Source: Macrocystis pyrifera
Taxonomy: Eukaryota > Sar > Phaeophyceae > Laminariales > Laminariaceae
Reading direction: 5' to 3'
Length of the DNA: 64,000 nucleotides
Assembly (NCBI GenBank): GCA_031763025.1
Contig: JASSKH010000035.1
Location: forward strand, 4,190,320 to 4,254,319
The notes beneath the pieces are model-generated. The model searched no databases. It was not told the origin of the DNA and saw only the letters and a list, made by a program, of their open reading frames with translations. Below are positions 33,885 through 47,400 of this stretch, one piece after another. The translations under genes and the position numbers were made by a program. Each line of letters begins with the position of its first letter. Positions within the stretch are counted from its first letter, which is position 1.

Positions 33885-36444
33885 TCTGTCTCTGTCGCAC
33901 ATGCGCAATCGGAGTTGATCGGATACCGGGGTAGTGCACAAGTAGCACGGGACGTACGATTTATGGTCAGGCTAACTTTGTGGTTTGAAATGTTACTTAG
34001 CCCCGCAGGGGAAAGCACGGGGCATTAGCTGCGGGTTAGCCGGTCTCCTTAATCTTCGTGGGGTTTCGTAGCGGGTAAAATTAATGGGGACCCCACGACG
34101 GGTCCAGGTGTTTGGTGGCGAGTTGCCACATCACTGTCAGGACGTTTTAACACGTCGGCGAACGTGCCTTGCCTGCATACTAGGGAAAAACTAATCCGAG
34201 AACTCTTGAGCTATAACAAAGGTGCGAGAATCAAAACAACTGTGGTTCATTATGGGAAAAGGTTGAATGTTGGACAAGTTCATACATTAGCAGGCGGGCG
34301 TAACGTCAGCGAGCTGAACTTGTTTTCAGTTAAGAGTTTTGCAAATATCACTGATACGCAGTAAATGTGAAAAGAGCGACACAACCCGGGGGGAAATCCG
34401 GGGCAGCCTCTGTGAGCCCGGCCAGCAGGAGGGGCGTACCTACCTGCAGCAGGCTACGTTGATGAGACATCGCTTAAGTCGCGCTTCGCGTTACTAGTGG
34501 TGTTTTTCCTTGTCTACAGTTCGGTCTTTGCCTCGCGCTGGTTGCCAGGTATTAATAGTATATGTCAGAGGAGTTTTAGGCGCATATCTGGGGCTGCATT
34601 ATTTACCACGTACCTATCGTAGCTGCTGGCTTGGCGCAGCTAATAATGCTGGCTGCGTATGTTGTATGCATCCACTGTCTGTAATAATTTAGTACCTGAA
34701 GCACCCATTTGTTTTGCTCCATACCTTCCACGAGGTACACTGTTCCAGCGAAGCTCGAAAGAAGCCAGCGGCGAAGCCGGCAGTCATAACCCCCTCAGGC
34801 TGGTCGGGGGGGCTCGCCGGAGGCACGTATAAAAACAGGGGAAAAAAAACTGATGTTGTAATCGTAATCCAGGGCACCTTGGTCCGGGCTGGACTCGGTC
34901 ATGCCAGCGATCGACACATACTTCGTTTACATATTCTTTACCACTATTAATAGCTGGTGAGGCTTTAAACGACGGCTTTTACAGCATGTGTTTCCCGGAC
35001 CGAGCAGCATTTTATATTTGCAATATTGTCCGCTTGTTTTCCTTCCTGATTTGATTGACCTCTCCTATCTTGCGATCACGCACAGGACTATTCATGGTCA
35101 CGACTGCGGAAGCAAATGCAAGAGAGAGTATAATACCAGGTACCAGGTACCTCATTGCTGATAGCTCCGTGGGTGATACATCGCACCCCGTGTTTCAGAC
35201 GACTCCCAATATTTGGAGTTAAAAAACGAAACACACAAATTTACTGATTTCGTCACGAAATCCCTGGCCCAGCAACCAACCGCTGGCCAGCTACAGCAGC
35301 AGCGTCCCTGTCTTGTCCAGGGTTCTACCAATCTCCTGTCACCATTCCGCGCTGTGTCCAAGTGGCATTCCCACTCACGAGATCAACTGGACAACGCCGC
35401 ATTGCTGCTGTCGAAGTGAACTCTTCAGCCAAATAATATCATAGCCAAACGCCTAACTACTGTTCTCAACAGCAATAAACAGCAGAGTATTCTCGAAACG
35501 GTTCCCGATCTCTAATACGGAGTAACATTCTTCCGCATCCAGATCGTTCTTGCCGGAAAATGCCAAACAACAGTAAATAGACAAAACCGAGGTACTGTTG
35601 GAACGCCAGAGCCAGGAATACGTGGGGGCGGTGAGTGACGTAGCGTTCGCAAGGCAGAAAGCACCTCCATGGTGTGCGAAATACTTTTTTACACACACAG
35701 CCACCGTCAACAACGGAGTAGTACCAGATATGTGACAAGCTTGCAGCTGGTACGCGTTAACAACTGCACATGAATTGCGGCCGCCAACCCCGATTCGTTT
35801 CAGACTCGTGGGTAGAAAGAACCCCCCCCAGCATTAATCTGCCGCATTCTGGATAATAATCTGTTGCCGACACTGGCCGCAATAAGCGTTGGAATGGAGC
35901 GCATCGCCGCAGAAAGTTTGGGAAAACCTCATTCTCCATTCTGACTTTCCAAACGGATGATTCACGCCAATCACAACAATACAATACAATAATATGTTGA
36001 GCACCGGGACCGGTTGCAGCCGAAAAAGTCGCAGCATTACTACAAAACCACCTATCCGCAACAACAAAAGGCGACGATGCCATATACAAATGCACTCTTA
36101 AATCTGTACGGGGTAGAACGCACCGAGTCCGAGGCGACGCCATTCCTGCCGAAAAGGATGATACCCACTAATCGTTCACCGGTGTAGGCCTCCACTTTTT
36201 TTGTGATACAATTTGGCAACGAACACGCAACGATGGTCGAAGCACAAAGTATCGCTCGATCCGTCGGGTTTAGACCGCATGCCCGCAAAACACCAACCGT
36301 AAAAGGTAGATCAACAATTAATCTTCCCGCCGACAGTACATCTGCGGAAGAAAATAATACGACATGGCAGCAGCCAATGCCTGTTCCCCTGTCACAGCCC
36401 AAGCCTGAGGGCATCGGCGACACGGCAACTACACGGCAGCCTAC
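33885..36444. other. unassigned region downstream of the recombinase
   Basis: Holds GC-rich inverted stretches (CCCCGCAGGGG near 34001), TATTAATA at 34550-34557, CTATTAATAG at 34944-34953, and overlapping TACCAGGTA motifs at 35134-35149. Short ORFs on both strands lack motifs. The 3' end of the recombinase element may lie here, but no end was found. Confidence 0.35.
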
Positions 36445-36921
36445 ATGGGCTCCAGCTCAGCGCTAAGTCTGCCTCTCCAACGTTCTATCGCGTGTCTCGA
36501 AGGCGCTATGACCTATGAGGTGGGACGTTCGGGATCTTCAGAAGAAAAGTCGTCTTCGATTTTGCTGTACGCAAGGGACGGGGCCACATATCCGTTGCCC
36601 CCGTCTCTCGAAGATCCCACCGAGGAAGATATCGTGGAATCGTCCTGGAATAATAAAAAAGCCGAGTCGGACCCAAGCACGAAGCGACAGGCGAATCAGC
36701 AACGGATCGCGGCGGCGATGGAGGCTGCAAACACGATCCACTGGCCATCAAAAGCAATGCAAACGGCCGGCTATGCACGCAAAACAACGCAAAGTGCACT
36801 GCATAAACACCACTTATGTGCAAGTAGCGTTAGTTCGACCAATCCTACTATAACAGTCGCCGCACCGCCTTGCAAGGCTGGGCAGGGTAGGGAAGGGCGG
36901 GGCAGGTGTGATGAACCATAG
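36445..36921 (+). CDS. candidate unknown protein, 158 codons
   Basis: An open + strand frame with acidic then basic helical character (SLEDPTEEDIVESSW, KRQANQQRIAAAMEAANTI). It ends in a Gly/Arg tail at TAG. No family is recognised. It would be convergent with the LMBR1-type gene whose last exons are near 37.5 kb; it could also be a chance frame. Confidence 0.25.
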   Translation: MGSSSALSLPLQRSIACLEGAMTYEVGRSGSSEEKSSSILLYARDGATYPLPPSLEDPTEEDIVESSWNNKKAESDPSTKRQANQQRIAAAMEAANTIHWPSKAMQTAGYARKTTQSALHKHHLCASSVSSTNPTITVAAPPCKAGQGREGRGRCDEP

Positions 36922-37544
36922 CTCCGTCCGAAAGTAGTCGACCTCTCTGTCTCGCGCTAACAGCACCCAACGAGAAAAAGGTCACCCTACACAACGATTG
37001 ACAAGGCAATCAGTCCTGTCCTGCTCGCTTGGCTGCATTGTACAGCACATCTCCAACCCATGACTATGATAGAAAGCAATGTGCATCATTTGGCCAGATA
37101 TCAACCATGCCCAGATATCAACCATGACCAAACGGCAACTGTTTCCCGACAGCAGGTGATGACGAAATCACATTGGGGCCGACAAAACACATCCTAGAAT
37201 AGTCTTAAGTCGGATTGGCACACCTCCCGCCTTCCACGCACAAGTATAGTTCAATGGCACAGTATTGTACTACGTAGAGTACATGGATGGAGTCAATGAC
37301 TTACAGTGACCAACGCAACTGACATTAAATGCAGTAACAATCAACTAGACGTAGCAATTAGTACCTAACAGTGACAACCAGCACTTAAAAGAAACATGCA
37401 CTACCTTAAGAGTAGGTCACCTAAATTCAACTAAAAGTAACGATCGGGAACGAGCAAGAACTATCAGTGATTGACAACAACAATCAGCAACTAGAGTAGT
37501 TGTTGAAGGTAACGAACAGTAACGAAGAGCAAAAAACATCGCAC
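36922..37544. other. region expected to hold the LMBR1 gene 3' end
   Basis: No recognisable exon. The ten placed exons give about 595 residues, whereas LMBRD2 proteins are usually near 700, so one or more poorly conserved C-terminal exons may lie here or further left. Confidence 0.3.
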
Positions 37545-37694
37545 CCGTCGCCTCCGCGCGAGCACGAGAGCGTGGCGCTTTCCCCTCTCCACCAATCCGC
37601 GGCCTTCGTCGACCCTCGCCCGGCCGTCCGGGTCGTCCAAAAACACGAGGTCTTCGTGCTCCAATCCAACGAGTCGGAGTACCCGTGCGTACCC
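37545..37694 (-). CDS. LMBRD2-like exon 10
   Basis: 150 nt, phase 0. Acceptor GTGGGCAG; donor CGG|GTGCGA is weak. Encodes GYARVLRLVGLEHEDLVFLD and VDEGRGLVERGKR, equivalent to the xEGKxLIxxE cytoplasmic segment. Further exons are likely. Confidence 0.7.
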
Positions 37695-40600
37695 CTGCCC
37701 ACAAAGCAAAAACGAGAGAAAGCCATGACTTCGGGTCGGACATCGCGCTATAAATAGTACTATTAGTATTGACACCGTACGTAGGATAAAAGCAGAGACA
37801 GGGGGCAGGCTGCAGGCTGGGGGCACATCCGCCCGAGGAGTGTACGTACGGTAGGCGTACTATTAATAGAAGCGTACAGATTAAGCACATTGATACTTTT
37901 TTTAAGGGCAAAACTGACGAGAAAACAAGGCCAAAGCAGCAACGAGAGAAACACATGACTGGGTCAGGGTTACAGACAAATTGGTGTCCGAGTTACAATG
38001 GTTGAATGCCAGAAGTCATACCACACGGTCGGCGCATGATCCTCCTACCCCTACATGCTGCTGCTGGGTGCTGACGCTGCTCTACACGTAGCTCCTAGAT
38101 GGTCGATAACACCAAAGTTACCAACCATTGTACCATTGTTTCGGTCGCTATCTCGAGATCCCAAAAGGATTTTACTGGGAAGACCCATCTGCTGTAACGG
38201 CTGCAACGGCATTCTAAGAGTCACTCAGAAACGCCGCCGCGTCGATCGGTATTTTTTTTCGGTCCCCACCAACACAAGCCTAGGACACGGGACTACGCCG
38301 AAGCCCACCTTGAAAAACGTAAACATGCACAGCACCACAAGGACCATAGGAGCGTAGACGTTGAAGCCCGTTCCCAGAACGGGGACGGTGCTCATGTCGT
38401 TCATCAGCTTCTGGAACGCCGGCATCTGCAGCGCCTGCTCCTGCGAGTAGTAGCGCAGGATCCTCATGAAGTTGTACCCCAGCGGGAACTGCAGTCGGAT
38501 GAGGTATTGCGCGTTGAACAGCAGCGGGCCCGGCAGGGTGTGATGTCCCCCCTGCACACCGAGAAAGACGGGGCAGAGGGAGTTGCGAGGAGTTCACGTC
38601 GACGGGGGCAAAAGGTCAGTCAAGGGGTGACCGCCACAAGTTTTATCTGTCGGCCAGTTCGAACCTGACCACGAAAAGGCCGGTACTTGGATGGCAGGAG
38701 CACCCGTCACACCGTTTGACCTCGTTCAACTCTCATCCATGCACAGTAGACAGCTCGATTCAGATCAGGCCAACTCCTCTTCCCCACCCCACTTAATTCA
38801 TCACCGACCAGGCAGCAGGCTAGGCCCAGGATTACCTCCCCGCATCGTCCTTCATAAAGCCACTCAACCTCCAGAAATCCAACTCAAAAACGTGTTCAGG
38901 GCATTCATACGTACTGTATTTGCAGTTTTCGGCATTCCTTAGACGCTTGTGAGACGTTCCATAGCCGCTTGTCGTGCCCTCCGAAAGGAAACGATTGTCC
39001 CGGGTGCAGCATTCGCAAGTGCTTCACCATCACGGTTCCTCGCTGGACACCGGGAACGACCAAAAGAAGACCACTACCTCCATTCATGCTCGAGCCTCTT
39101 GCCGCGCCCCATGCGTGTCAAAACACACTTGAACGGGTACAGCAAATGGTCGAACCAAGCCATGAAATAAAATTAAGCGACACCGAGCACCGACGAGCAG
39201 CCTCTCCATGCGTGCTACGGTACTGGTAGGGTCGCAATATGTATATTTTGATGAGGCTCGTCACTTGAGAAGTTCTCTACCTGCCTTAGATTTGCATCTG
39301 CCTTAACACATCACCCAAAAACAGACGAAACCTAAATCAGGATGGACCATCCCATGGCCTACATACCGTAGGTATGAAAACGAAAAATATTGTTGAAGAA
39401 AACATTGATGGGTTTTCACAACAGTATGGGGTACTTCCTCAAACGAGGAGCCGTCACACGCCAAGCTTGAGGTGCACCTACTTTTGTCTTCTGAGGTTCC
39501 CCACTTGAGGGGCTCTCCACTATTAGCAAGTCATCACTAGGGCACCCGAACATTGATTCTGAGATGTACGAGACAAGTGCAACCCGATTAACCGTCCCAC
39601 GCCCTAGTAACACGTACACAAAAAAGCATTTTTTAAAACGAAAATGGCAAAATTCCAACGATTTTGGGCTAAGGAGCCTCGTTGTTCAGAAAACCTTGTT
39701 GCCAAAAAGTGCTAGTATCCCCATCGCAGCGCTCGTCAGCCTAATATTGCCAAAAAGTGCTAGTATCCCCATCGCAGCACTCGTCAGCCTAATATTAATA
39801 ATAAACAGGTCTGTGAATAGTCAGTCACAAATGCTTTGGTCAAAAGAAAGTGCTATTACGGGGGGCCATAGTAATAGTAAATAGGACCAAATATTGTTGG
39901 TAAAAATAGGTAAATATACAGCTTTTTAATGTATATACCATAAGTCCTATTAACTATGGCCCCCCGCTATAGCTGCCCATATCGTAGCGGCCTTCTTATG
40001 CTATAACCCTTTCAAGACAGCAGTCTCGTTTTGAGGACAAACTAGTCATAATTTGACTGCATCGTCCTCAGGAACGCAACTGCAGCTCAGACGTGGCAAT
40101 AGAGCGTTGCTGCCTCACGGCAAGCATTCAAGTTTGGTCAACATCAACCACTGTCAGAGCGGCTATCAGAGCGGGTGAAGGGGGTGGTGACACAGCTCCA
40201 CGCCTCGGGCCGAGCATCGATCCCCACTTCATGCTCGAGATATTTCAGGTCAGACAGACAGACGTATGATCTGGATGATCTGTATGATCTGTATGATCTA
40301 GCTCATGTTGCCGGGTGGGAGTCGTATAGCCGACCCACGACAGTAGGACACGGGTAATGGGTTGCATCTGCTCTATGAGGCAAATCCTGCACTACATACC
40401 ATACCATACCGGCAGGTGGGGATAGCCGTTACATTGTCTGCAGTAGATCGTGATGTGTCCTACTGTATATGCATGTGAACGGGTTGGTTCCGCCGCGTGC
40501 CTGGCACATGTTGCGTGCTCGCACCACACATGGTGCCGTCGACAACATAGGCCAGAAACATCTGGCAGTAGATGCCACGGGTCCACGAAACAAGCGTCCC

Positions 40601-43600
40601 ACAAAAGACAGGTCACTGCTCCGACACAACGTAACTGCTATGGAATATATCAACCTCGTCACTTCGCTACTGTGTGAGTACGATACTGTACAGTAACACT
40701 TGTGCCCATAGGAAGCCGGCGTCCCCGGTGGCTTGGTAGGTGGTCCGCGTGCCTATCAAAACCAATTTCGTGGGTTCGAGTCTTGCCGAGTGCACGCTCG
40801 TAGGGACATTTTCTTGCATAAAAAAGATTAGCGGAAAGCGCGAGAGCGTGAGTTAGCTACATTCCATGAAAATCGACGAGCAGTGGGAATGCTGAACCCT
40901 ACGCGCGACAAAAAATGACCGCACGTACCGGGGGTGAAAAGGGAAAACCCCCGTGACCACGGCTTGTCCAGAAGATTGCTGAGGGTAAAACCTCCTATTA
41001 ATACGAGTTAGGCTGGAAAGTAAAAGTGAAAATTGAAAAAAATATATAGGAACCAGAACCCACGATGAATGGAAAAAAAACATATACAGAACCCCTAGAG
41101 TGGACGGTCACCCACGCTATCACCGTAGGTTATGATGGTCACTCACACCATGACTACTGCACCGTATGTTATGGCTCACACGGACAGCGCAAGCGCAAGC
41201 ACTACCGTACATCGAATGCAAGTGGTGCCAGTGGTGCCAGTGGGAGTGTCACCTGCAGCCTGAACGCGCCGAAGATGCGAAGGGTAAACAGGCTTCGGTA
41301 GCAGCAAAGACTCATGTACAGGAACGGGACCACCACCACAGCCTGCGATCGCACAAGAGGGGGTCATCGGCGCACACCCCGTCCGTAGCATGCCATGCGC
41401 ACCAGGGAAAAAAGAGACAAAACAGCAGTGCATGAAAACCTTGGGTCGGCCACTCTATAAGGGTACTGCGGCGAGGGCATAGTAAGCAGAACCAACGATG
41501 AACCCAAAAATTATATTATCCCCCTATGTTTACAAAAAAAAGTTGGTTCCGATTACTACTATTACGGGGGAGCATAGTAAATAGGACCTACGGTACAGAT
41601 AAAAAAAACTACATATTCACCTATTTTTACTCACAATATTTGGTCCTATTTACTATAGTCCCTTATTGTAATACCAGGTATGACCCCCCGTGGATACGCC
41701 TCTGAAGGGGTTCAACCTTGACCATAGCATAGACCAATCACCGACGGGCACCGAACACACCAGAGACATCCTTTGTGTCGTGGGAAGGTACAGCAGTACT
41801 CTGGTAATAGTCTAGGCTCAAAGAAGCAAGAGGCTGTCGCAGACGCCGCCTAAAACGGTCCGAACTTCTGCGGCGCCACCGCCACAGCATCAACACCGTC
41901 CCGTACAACATATACTAAAATAACACACCACTGCCTCATGATATACCACCTGTCCACCGGTCGGGCCGGGTCAAACCTTGCGGGTTAGGTTGAGTCAGGT
42001 CAAATCAGATCGGGTGGGGCCGAGTCGGGTCGGGTCAGGTCAGATCAGGTCGGGTCGGGTCGGGTCGGATCGGGTCAAACCTTGCGGGTTAGGTTGAGTC
42101 AGGTCAAATCAGGTCGAGTCGGGTCGGGTCGGGTCGGGTCAGGTCAGATCAGGTCGGGTCGGATCGGCTAATCGTGACTCGACCCGACCCGTGCGGGTTT
42201 TAGTAAAAAACCATGACCCAACCTGACTTGACCCGACCCGATCCGACCCGTGAGGAAAAGAAAAGAAAAAACTGACCCAACCCGCGGGCCGGCTCTTGAC
42301 CCGTGAAGAGCCCTGCTATACTATGTACCAGGTACCGATGCCACGCCGAACGATGGGGTAGAGACCAGGGGCGTCAGGCAGTATTTTGATATAAGGCAAC
42401 AGGTTCCAAACGGCGTGTACAGCCCCGACCGGAGAGTGGTACAGCAGTAGGTCATACGCGACCAGACAGTGGTAGGTGGTATTACGGGGGACCATAGTTA
42501 ATAGGAAACCACATATTTCCCTATTTTTACTAACAATATTTGGTCCTATTTACTATGGTCTACGGTCTATGGCCCCCCGTATTACGTCGTATGCCAAGGT
42601 CGACGTGGCTGATTTGCCGTGCTGCACGGGTCGGTGTCATTGATGTCGAACGTCTGCCTACTGTACCTGCATCGATACCGCGTGCGCGACGCCAGCCTCC
42701 TGCTGGTACATGCACCGCAGCAAGATGCCGAAGGGGCTCAGGTTCCACGTGCTCGCCGCCACCACCTGGGTCGTGCGCAATACACCAGGTAAAAAGCCAA
42801 AAACTAAGTTCACATCTCAAAGATATCTGGTGTTATTAGTGCTGTACCACAAGAAACGCCACGCTGTCGCAAGCATCGGGGGGGGCGAGGGGGGGTAAAC
42901 AGCAGCGCGTATAGTCGTAACGCGTACAGTGCAACAGTACGTGCCGCCTCGTCGAATAAAATGCAACGAGCAAATGAACAATACTCTTGACGGAAAGCAG
43001 AACACAAAAATCATACCTACAAAAGGCAGTGTCCCCCTCCCATCCCCCGGTCGAAACATCCTAAAAAATTACCCATTGTACTGTAGGTATGCGGGGGTCT
43101 ATTGTCATACGACTACGCCCATGCATGGTATCGAGTACACCCCCCCCACCCCCTGCCCGTCCTCCTTCTGCCGAGCTAAACGGGTCAAGTGGGGTCAAGC
43201 GCGGCGTCCGGGATCGCGTCAACCTGATGCCACTAGGTGAGGCGAGCCCATAGGCTCAGTTTTGCCTCCCGCTTCGCTATCGCGCCTGCTGACTGTTCGT
43301 ACCTAATCATCGAAAACAAAAAAGGCTAAATGCTTAGACTGCAAGTCGTGCGAGAACGGAACACGGGATCGAAACGGTATTGAAACACCCACCTCGCTCC
43401 AGATGATCAAAGCACTGAGCACAGCACACACCAAGGCCAACGCTCTGCAGAACGGCGAGCGCAGGTACGCCCGCCAGACCCAGCCGGCGCGATTTCCGAT
43501 ACGCTTCACCATCGCCCACGAGAACTGGAAGGCGTTCTCCCCTGGAGTCGACTCGCACACACTAGCGCCCCACGGGATGTCCTCGTTGACTACGCACAGC

Positions 43601-44422
43601 AGCTGCGGTGGATGGGCGTGCACATCGACATCGATCGCGCTTTAATTCCGAGGATAGGCTAAGGCGCACAACACTTACACAAGATAAGACTACCGTACAG
43701 ACAGTAGATATCGAGAGGGGCAAATCTAGACATGACAGCACGTCGAGGGAGTACGCATTCGGAAACATGTCAAAAGCTTCCGCGGAGTACACAGTATGGG
43801 GACCTAAAGCGTACGACGTCCAGGCACTGCTGCTGGTTCTTGCCTGGTACGGTATACGGTGTACCATCCGGTGTGTACTATTAATACACCATACTGTATT
43901 AAAACTGACTCACGGCACACACTCATATATGTCCCACTCTGACCGATAATATAATAACCATTTGAACTACGATGAGAATATCAAACAGGGACTATATTCA
44001 TGGCCACTGGCCCCCTGACCGATATTGGGCAGTGTTATCATGTAAGAACCCCCATGAGTCAGAAACAATTCAGCCAAAAAGCTATAAAACCTACCTGGTA
44101 CAAGTTTATTGTTCTGGTCAACCTCGGGTATGTACTCGTGTGCGCCGAGAGCATATACTAAAGCACACCCCGCCAGGTAGCAGTAACAACAGCAGCGCCA
44201 TTCTTGTGGCCCCTCACCGTGTCTGTTTCTTGCAGGAGCGCCGCCCATCTAATCCTGGACGCGACCACCTCCACCTGCGCCGCACGCAGGTCGGAGTGGA
44301 TCCTGGAGACATCTCGTGGGGTGATCGTCGATAGACCCAGCTCTTGGAAAGCTTCCGCAGGCGACTTTCCGTCGTCCCACCGCTGACTGCCGTGCTGCAC
44401 AAGTGGGAAGGCGTGTGTGTGG

Positions 44423-44457
<35 letters not shown>

Positions 44458-47400
44458 GTACTCGATAGGAGAGATGTACTCGATCTCATGTATGGCCGTA
44501 GTCGTACGACCATAGACCCTCGCATCCCTACAAGGCCGGGACGGAGCGCGTCGGGTTTTCACCGACCAGGCAGACGTTGCTCGCACCAAGCGCGAAGCGC
44601 CTTGAGGTGTCCGGCGAGTCGCATGAAGGGTGAGCTGCATCCTACTAAGAACCGCTTGTGAGGCGGACTTGCATGTGGATGACAGGCTTCAATGAGTGTG
44701 TGAGTGGGGGGAAGGTGTACTCATGTCCTGTCATGCATGGCCGTACAGTAGTTGATTGACCATAGACTCTCGAATCCTTACAACCCCGGGTCGGAGCACG
44801 TTGGGCAATCACAATCCAGGCAGACGGGGGGGATATTGTAACATGATGGAGGATGGATTCAATGGTGGCCGTAGAAAATGCGGAGACAGAGGCTCAACGG
44901 TCTAGCTGTCGACTGGCTGGACGGGTCATCCGCAAAAAAAAAGAGTGCGCTATTCATGATACGCATACGCGTACGGCAAGGGTTATTTAATTTATCGACA
45001 CAACCACCCAGGTGAACAGAGTAGGTGGATGTAGAGTACCACGGCAGTTTCGTGTACAAATGAAAAGGGTAATCATCAATCATCAATAGTCCCCTATTCT
45101 GCTCGTAGACTACTTTACTGTAACAGTAGCTCTAGCCTCCGCCCACGCCGCCAGAAATTCCTTACCGCCACAGCGCCTGCTAACCGTTCAGAAACGACTA
45201 ACCATACGAAAAGCACAGCCCGTACGCAGGGAACAAACACGCTTGCCATGCCATCGAGCTCCGACTGACATCGCGCCTCACCTTTCCCGAGAACCTTGCC
45301 GTTCGGAAAGAGCCGTCGTCAATTTCCTCGTGAAACGCCTCCTCGGTTTTTCTTGTCGCGCTCAGCATCTGCTGCAAGTGCTCCCTGCCCTGCAGGTGCC
45401 AGTGTTTTTTCGTCTCCATCGCCCTCTCCAACGAATCCAGGCTGCGCTCTACAGCCTCCAGCTCGAACATTGCGTCATGCTTATCCGTGTCCACCTTCGG
45501 GTTGCGTGTACCAGGTGCACCAAGGGTATCACATACAGCAGACCAAGGTATACAGCATTAACAGGAGGGTAGGACAAAACAAATGGGAAGGCGGGGGGGG
45601 GGGGGGGGGATACTCCTTATCATGCATGGCCGTAGTCGTATGACCATAGACCGTCGCATCCCTACAATGCCGGGACGGAGCACGCCGGGTTTTCACCGAC
45701 CAGGCAGACATTGCTTGCACCAAGCGCGAAGCGCCGTGAGGCGTCCGGCGAGTCGCGTGAAGGGTGAGCTGCATCCTACTAAGAACCGCTTGTGAGGCGG
45801 ACTTACACATGGATGACAGCTTCAATGAGGTAATTTAATTTCCGGTGTAGCTACCTCCAGAGACGGCAATGGGTTCAAAGTACTACAGCAGTATGCAACT
45901 GTCCCTGGGTGCCTCACCAGAAACACTATCAGGTACGTGATACGATCATTCCTATTTGTGCGAAGAAAAGGATGTTCACCTCGCACAAATGATGTACAGT
46001 GGAGCGTAACTCTTGGCGTGACTCATGTCGGCAAGACTAGTGACGTGACTCGTGACATGATTCATAACAAGACTATTTATAGTGATGTGACTCGTGACGT
46101 GACTCATGACATGACTCGTGACGTGACTCATAACATGACTTGTAACATGACTCATGACATGACTCGTGACGTGACTCGTGACATGACTCATGACACGGCT
46201 CGTGACACGGCTCGTGACGTGGTTCAATACGTGACTCACGACATGGCTCGCGACATGACTCGTGATGTGACCCGTGGCATGGCTCTTGCTCACCGTAAGA
46301 GACGAAGTAGAATATCAGTAGTAGCCATTTGTAATTGCTGTTGCGTGTGTATTTCGAGGGCAGAAATGCTGACACCGAAAAATACCGCCGCACTAAAAGT
46401 GCTTCTTCAAGGTAAAGGCCCCCCAAAGGTGATCAACAGGTCGTCAGGCCAAGAAACGGTTGGCCCCTCAGTAGGCAATCTTAACATTAACAAAAGTGCC
46501 AACACTACAAAAAAAAGACACGTCGACACTAATAATACCTGGTACAGCAGTAATATCAGGTACTTCGTAGAAACATTCACACAAACACTACAGGACGTAT
46601 GCATGCTTATCGTGCAAGTCTCGATCGTACGATTACGGGGGACCATAGTAAATAGGACCTATGGCATACACAAAAGCCTATATATTTACCTGTTTTTACT
46701 GACAATATTTGGTCCTATTTACTATGGCCCTCCGTAATAAAAAAAAACGCAAACATCCTAAAAGGGTATATTTCGTAGGGTATACTGTATTAATGCGTAC
46801 TATTACGGGGGAAATAGGACCAAATATCGTTAATAGTGAAAATAGGTAAATATAAAGGTTTTTATGCACCCCATAGGTCCTATTAACTACGGACCCCAGT
46901 AATATTAATAACAGAATAATAGTATAAACTAACTCTGGGGAACCCGGGTGCCAGATCTCGATACATTTGCTCAAAATACACTCGGGGAAATACCCGGGTA
47001 CACCCAGAGTATTTAAATACGTACTTTCATTTTATTTCCATCTCTCATCCGTTATCCAAGTTCCCCTTGCCCCTGCTCTCTTGCCCCTGCTCTCATGCCC
47101 CTGCTCTCATGCCCCTGGTGCTTCCTACTAGTGTAGCCGTACGTATATAGCGCAGACCCAGGGTCCGAGAACAGGTTCTTCTCCCCCCCCCCCCCTACGG
47201 CACGTGCCTTGCATCTCGAAGTGCATCGCCAGAAGGGCTGCGTCCTTTCTTCCATCGATGACTCGCGTCGAATTCCAGTCAAGTGGGAGAGTACATACTC
47301 ACTCTAGTATAACCCATGACAAGCCCCAAAACGTGGTCTTATCTCTAGTACCGCTTTGAGCGGAAATATAAAGACCATTTATTCGGTAATAAGAAGACCA

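Noticed and set aside
36203..36466. 87-codon + ORF
   Set aside because: Low-complexity Pro/Thr text, no splice or family support.
38280..38597. 105-codon - strand ORF overlapping exon 9
   Set aside because: Alternative frame of LMBRD2 exon 9 with no conserved motif.
42560..42839. ORFs on both strands around 42.6-42.8 kb
   Set aside because: Wrong frames over LMBRD2 exon 7 and a MITE end.
44158..44640. 160-codon - strand ORF
   Set aside because: It reads through the C33 tract and repeat sequence; only 44218-44394 is supported as an exon.
45937..46737. 266-codon + ORF
   Set aside because: Built from a 12-bp minisatellite and a MITE; no independent coding evidence.
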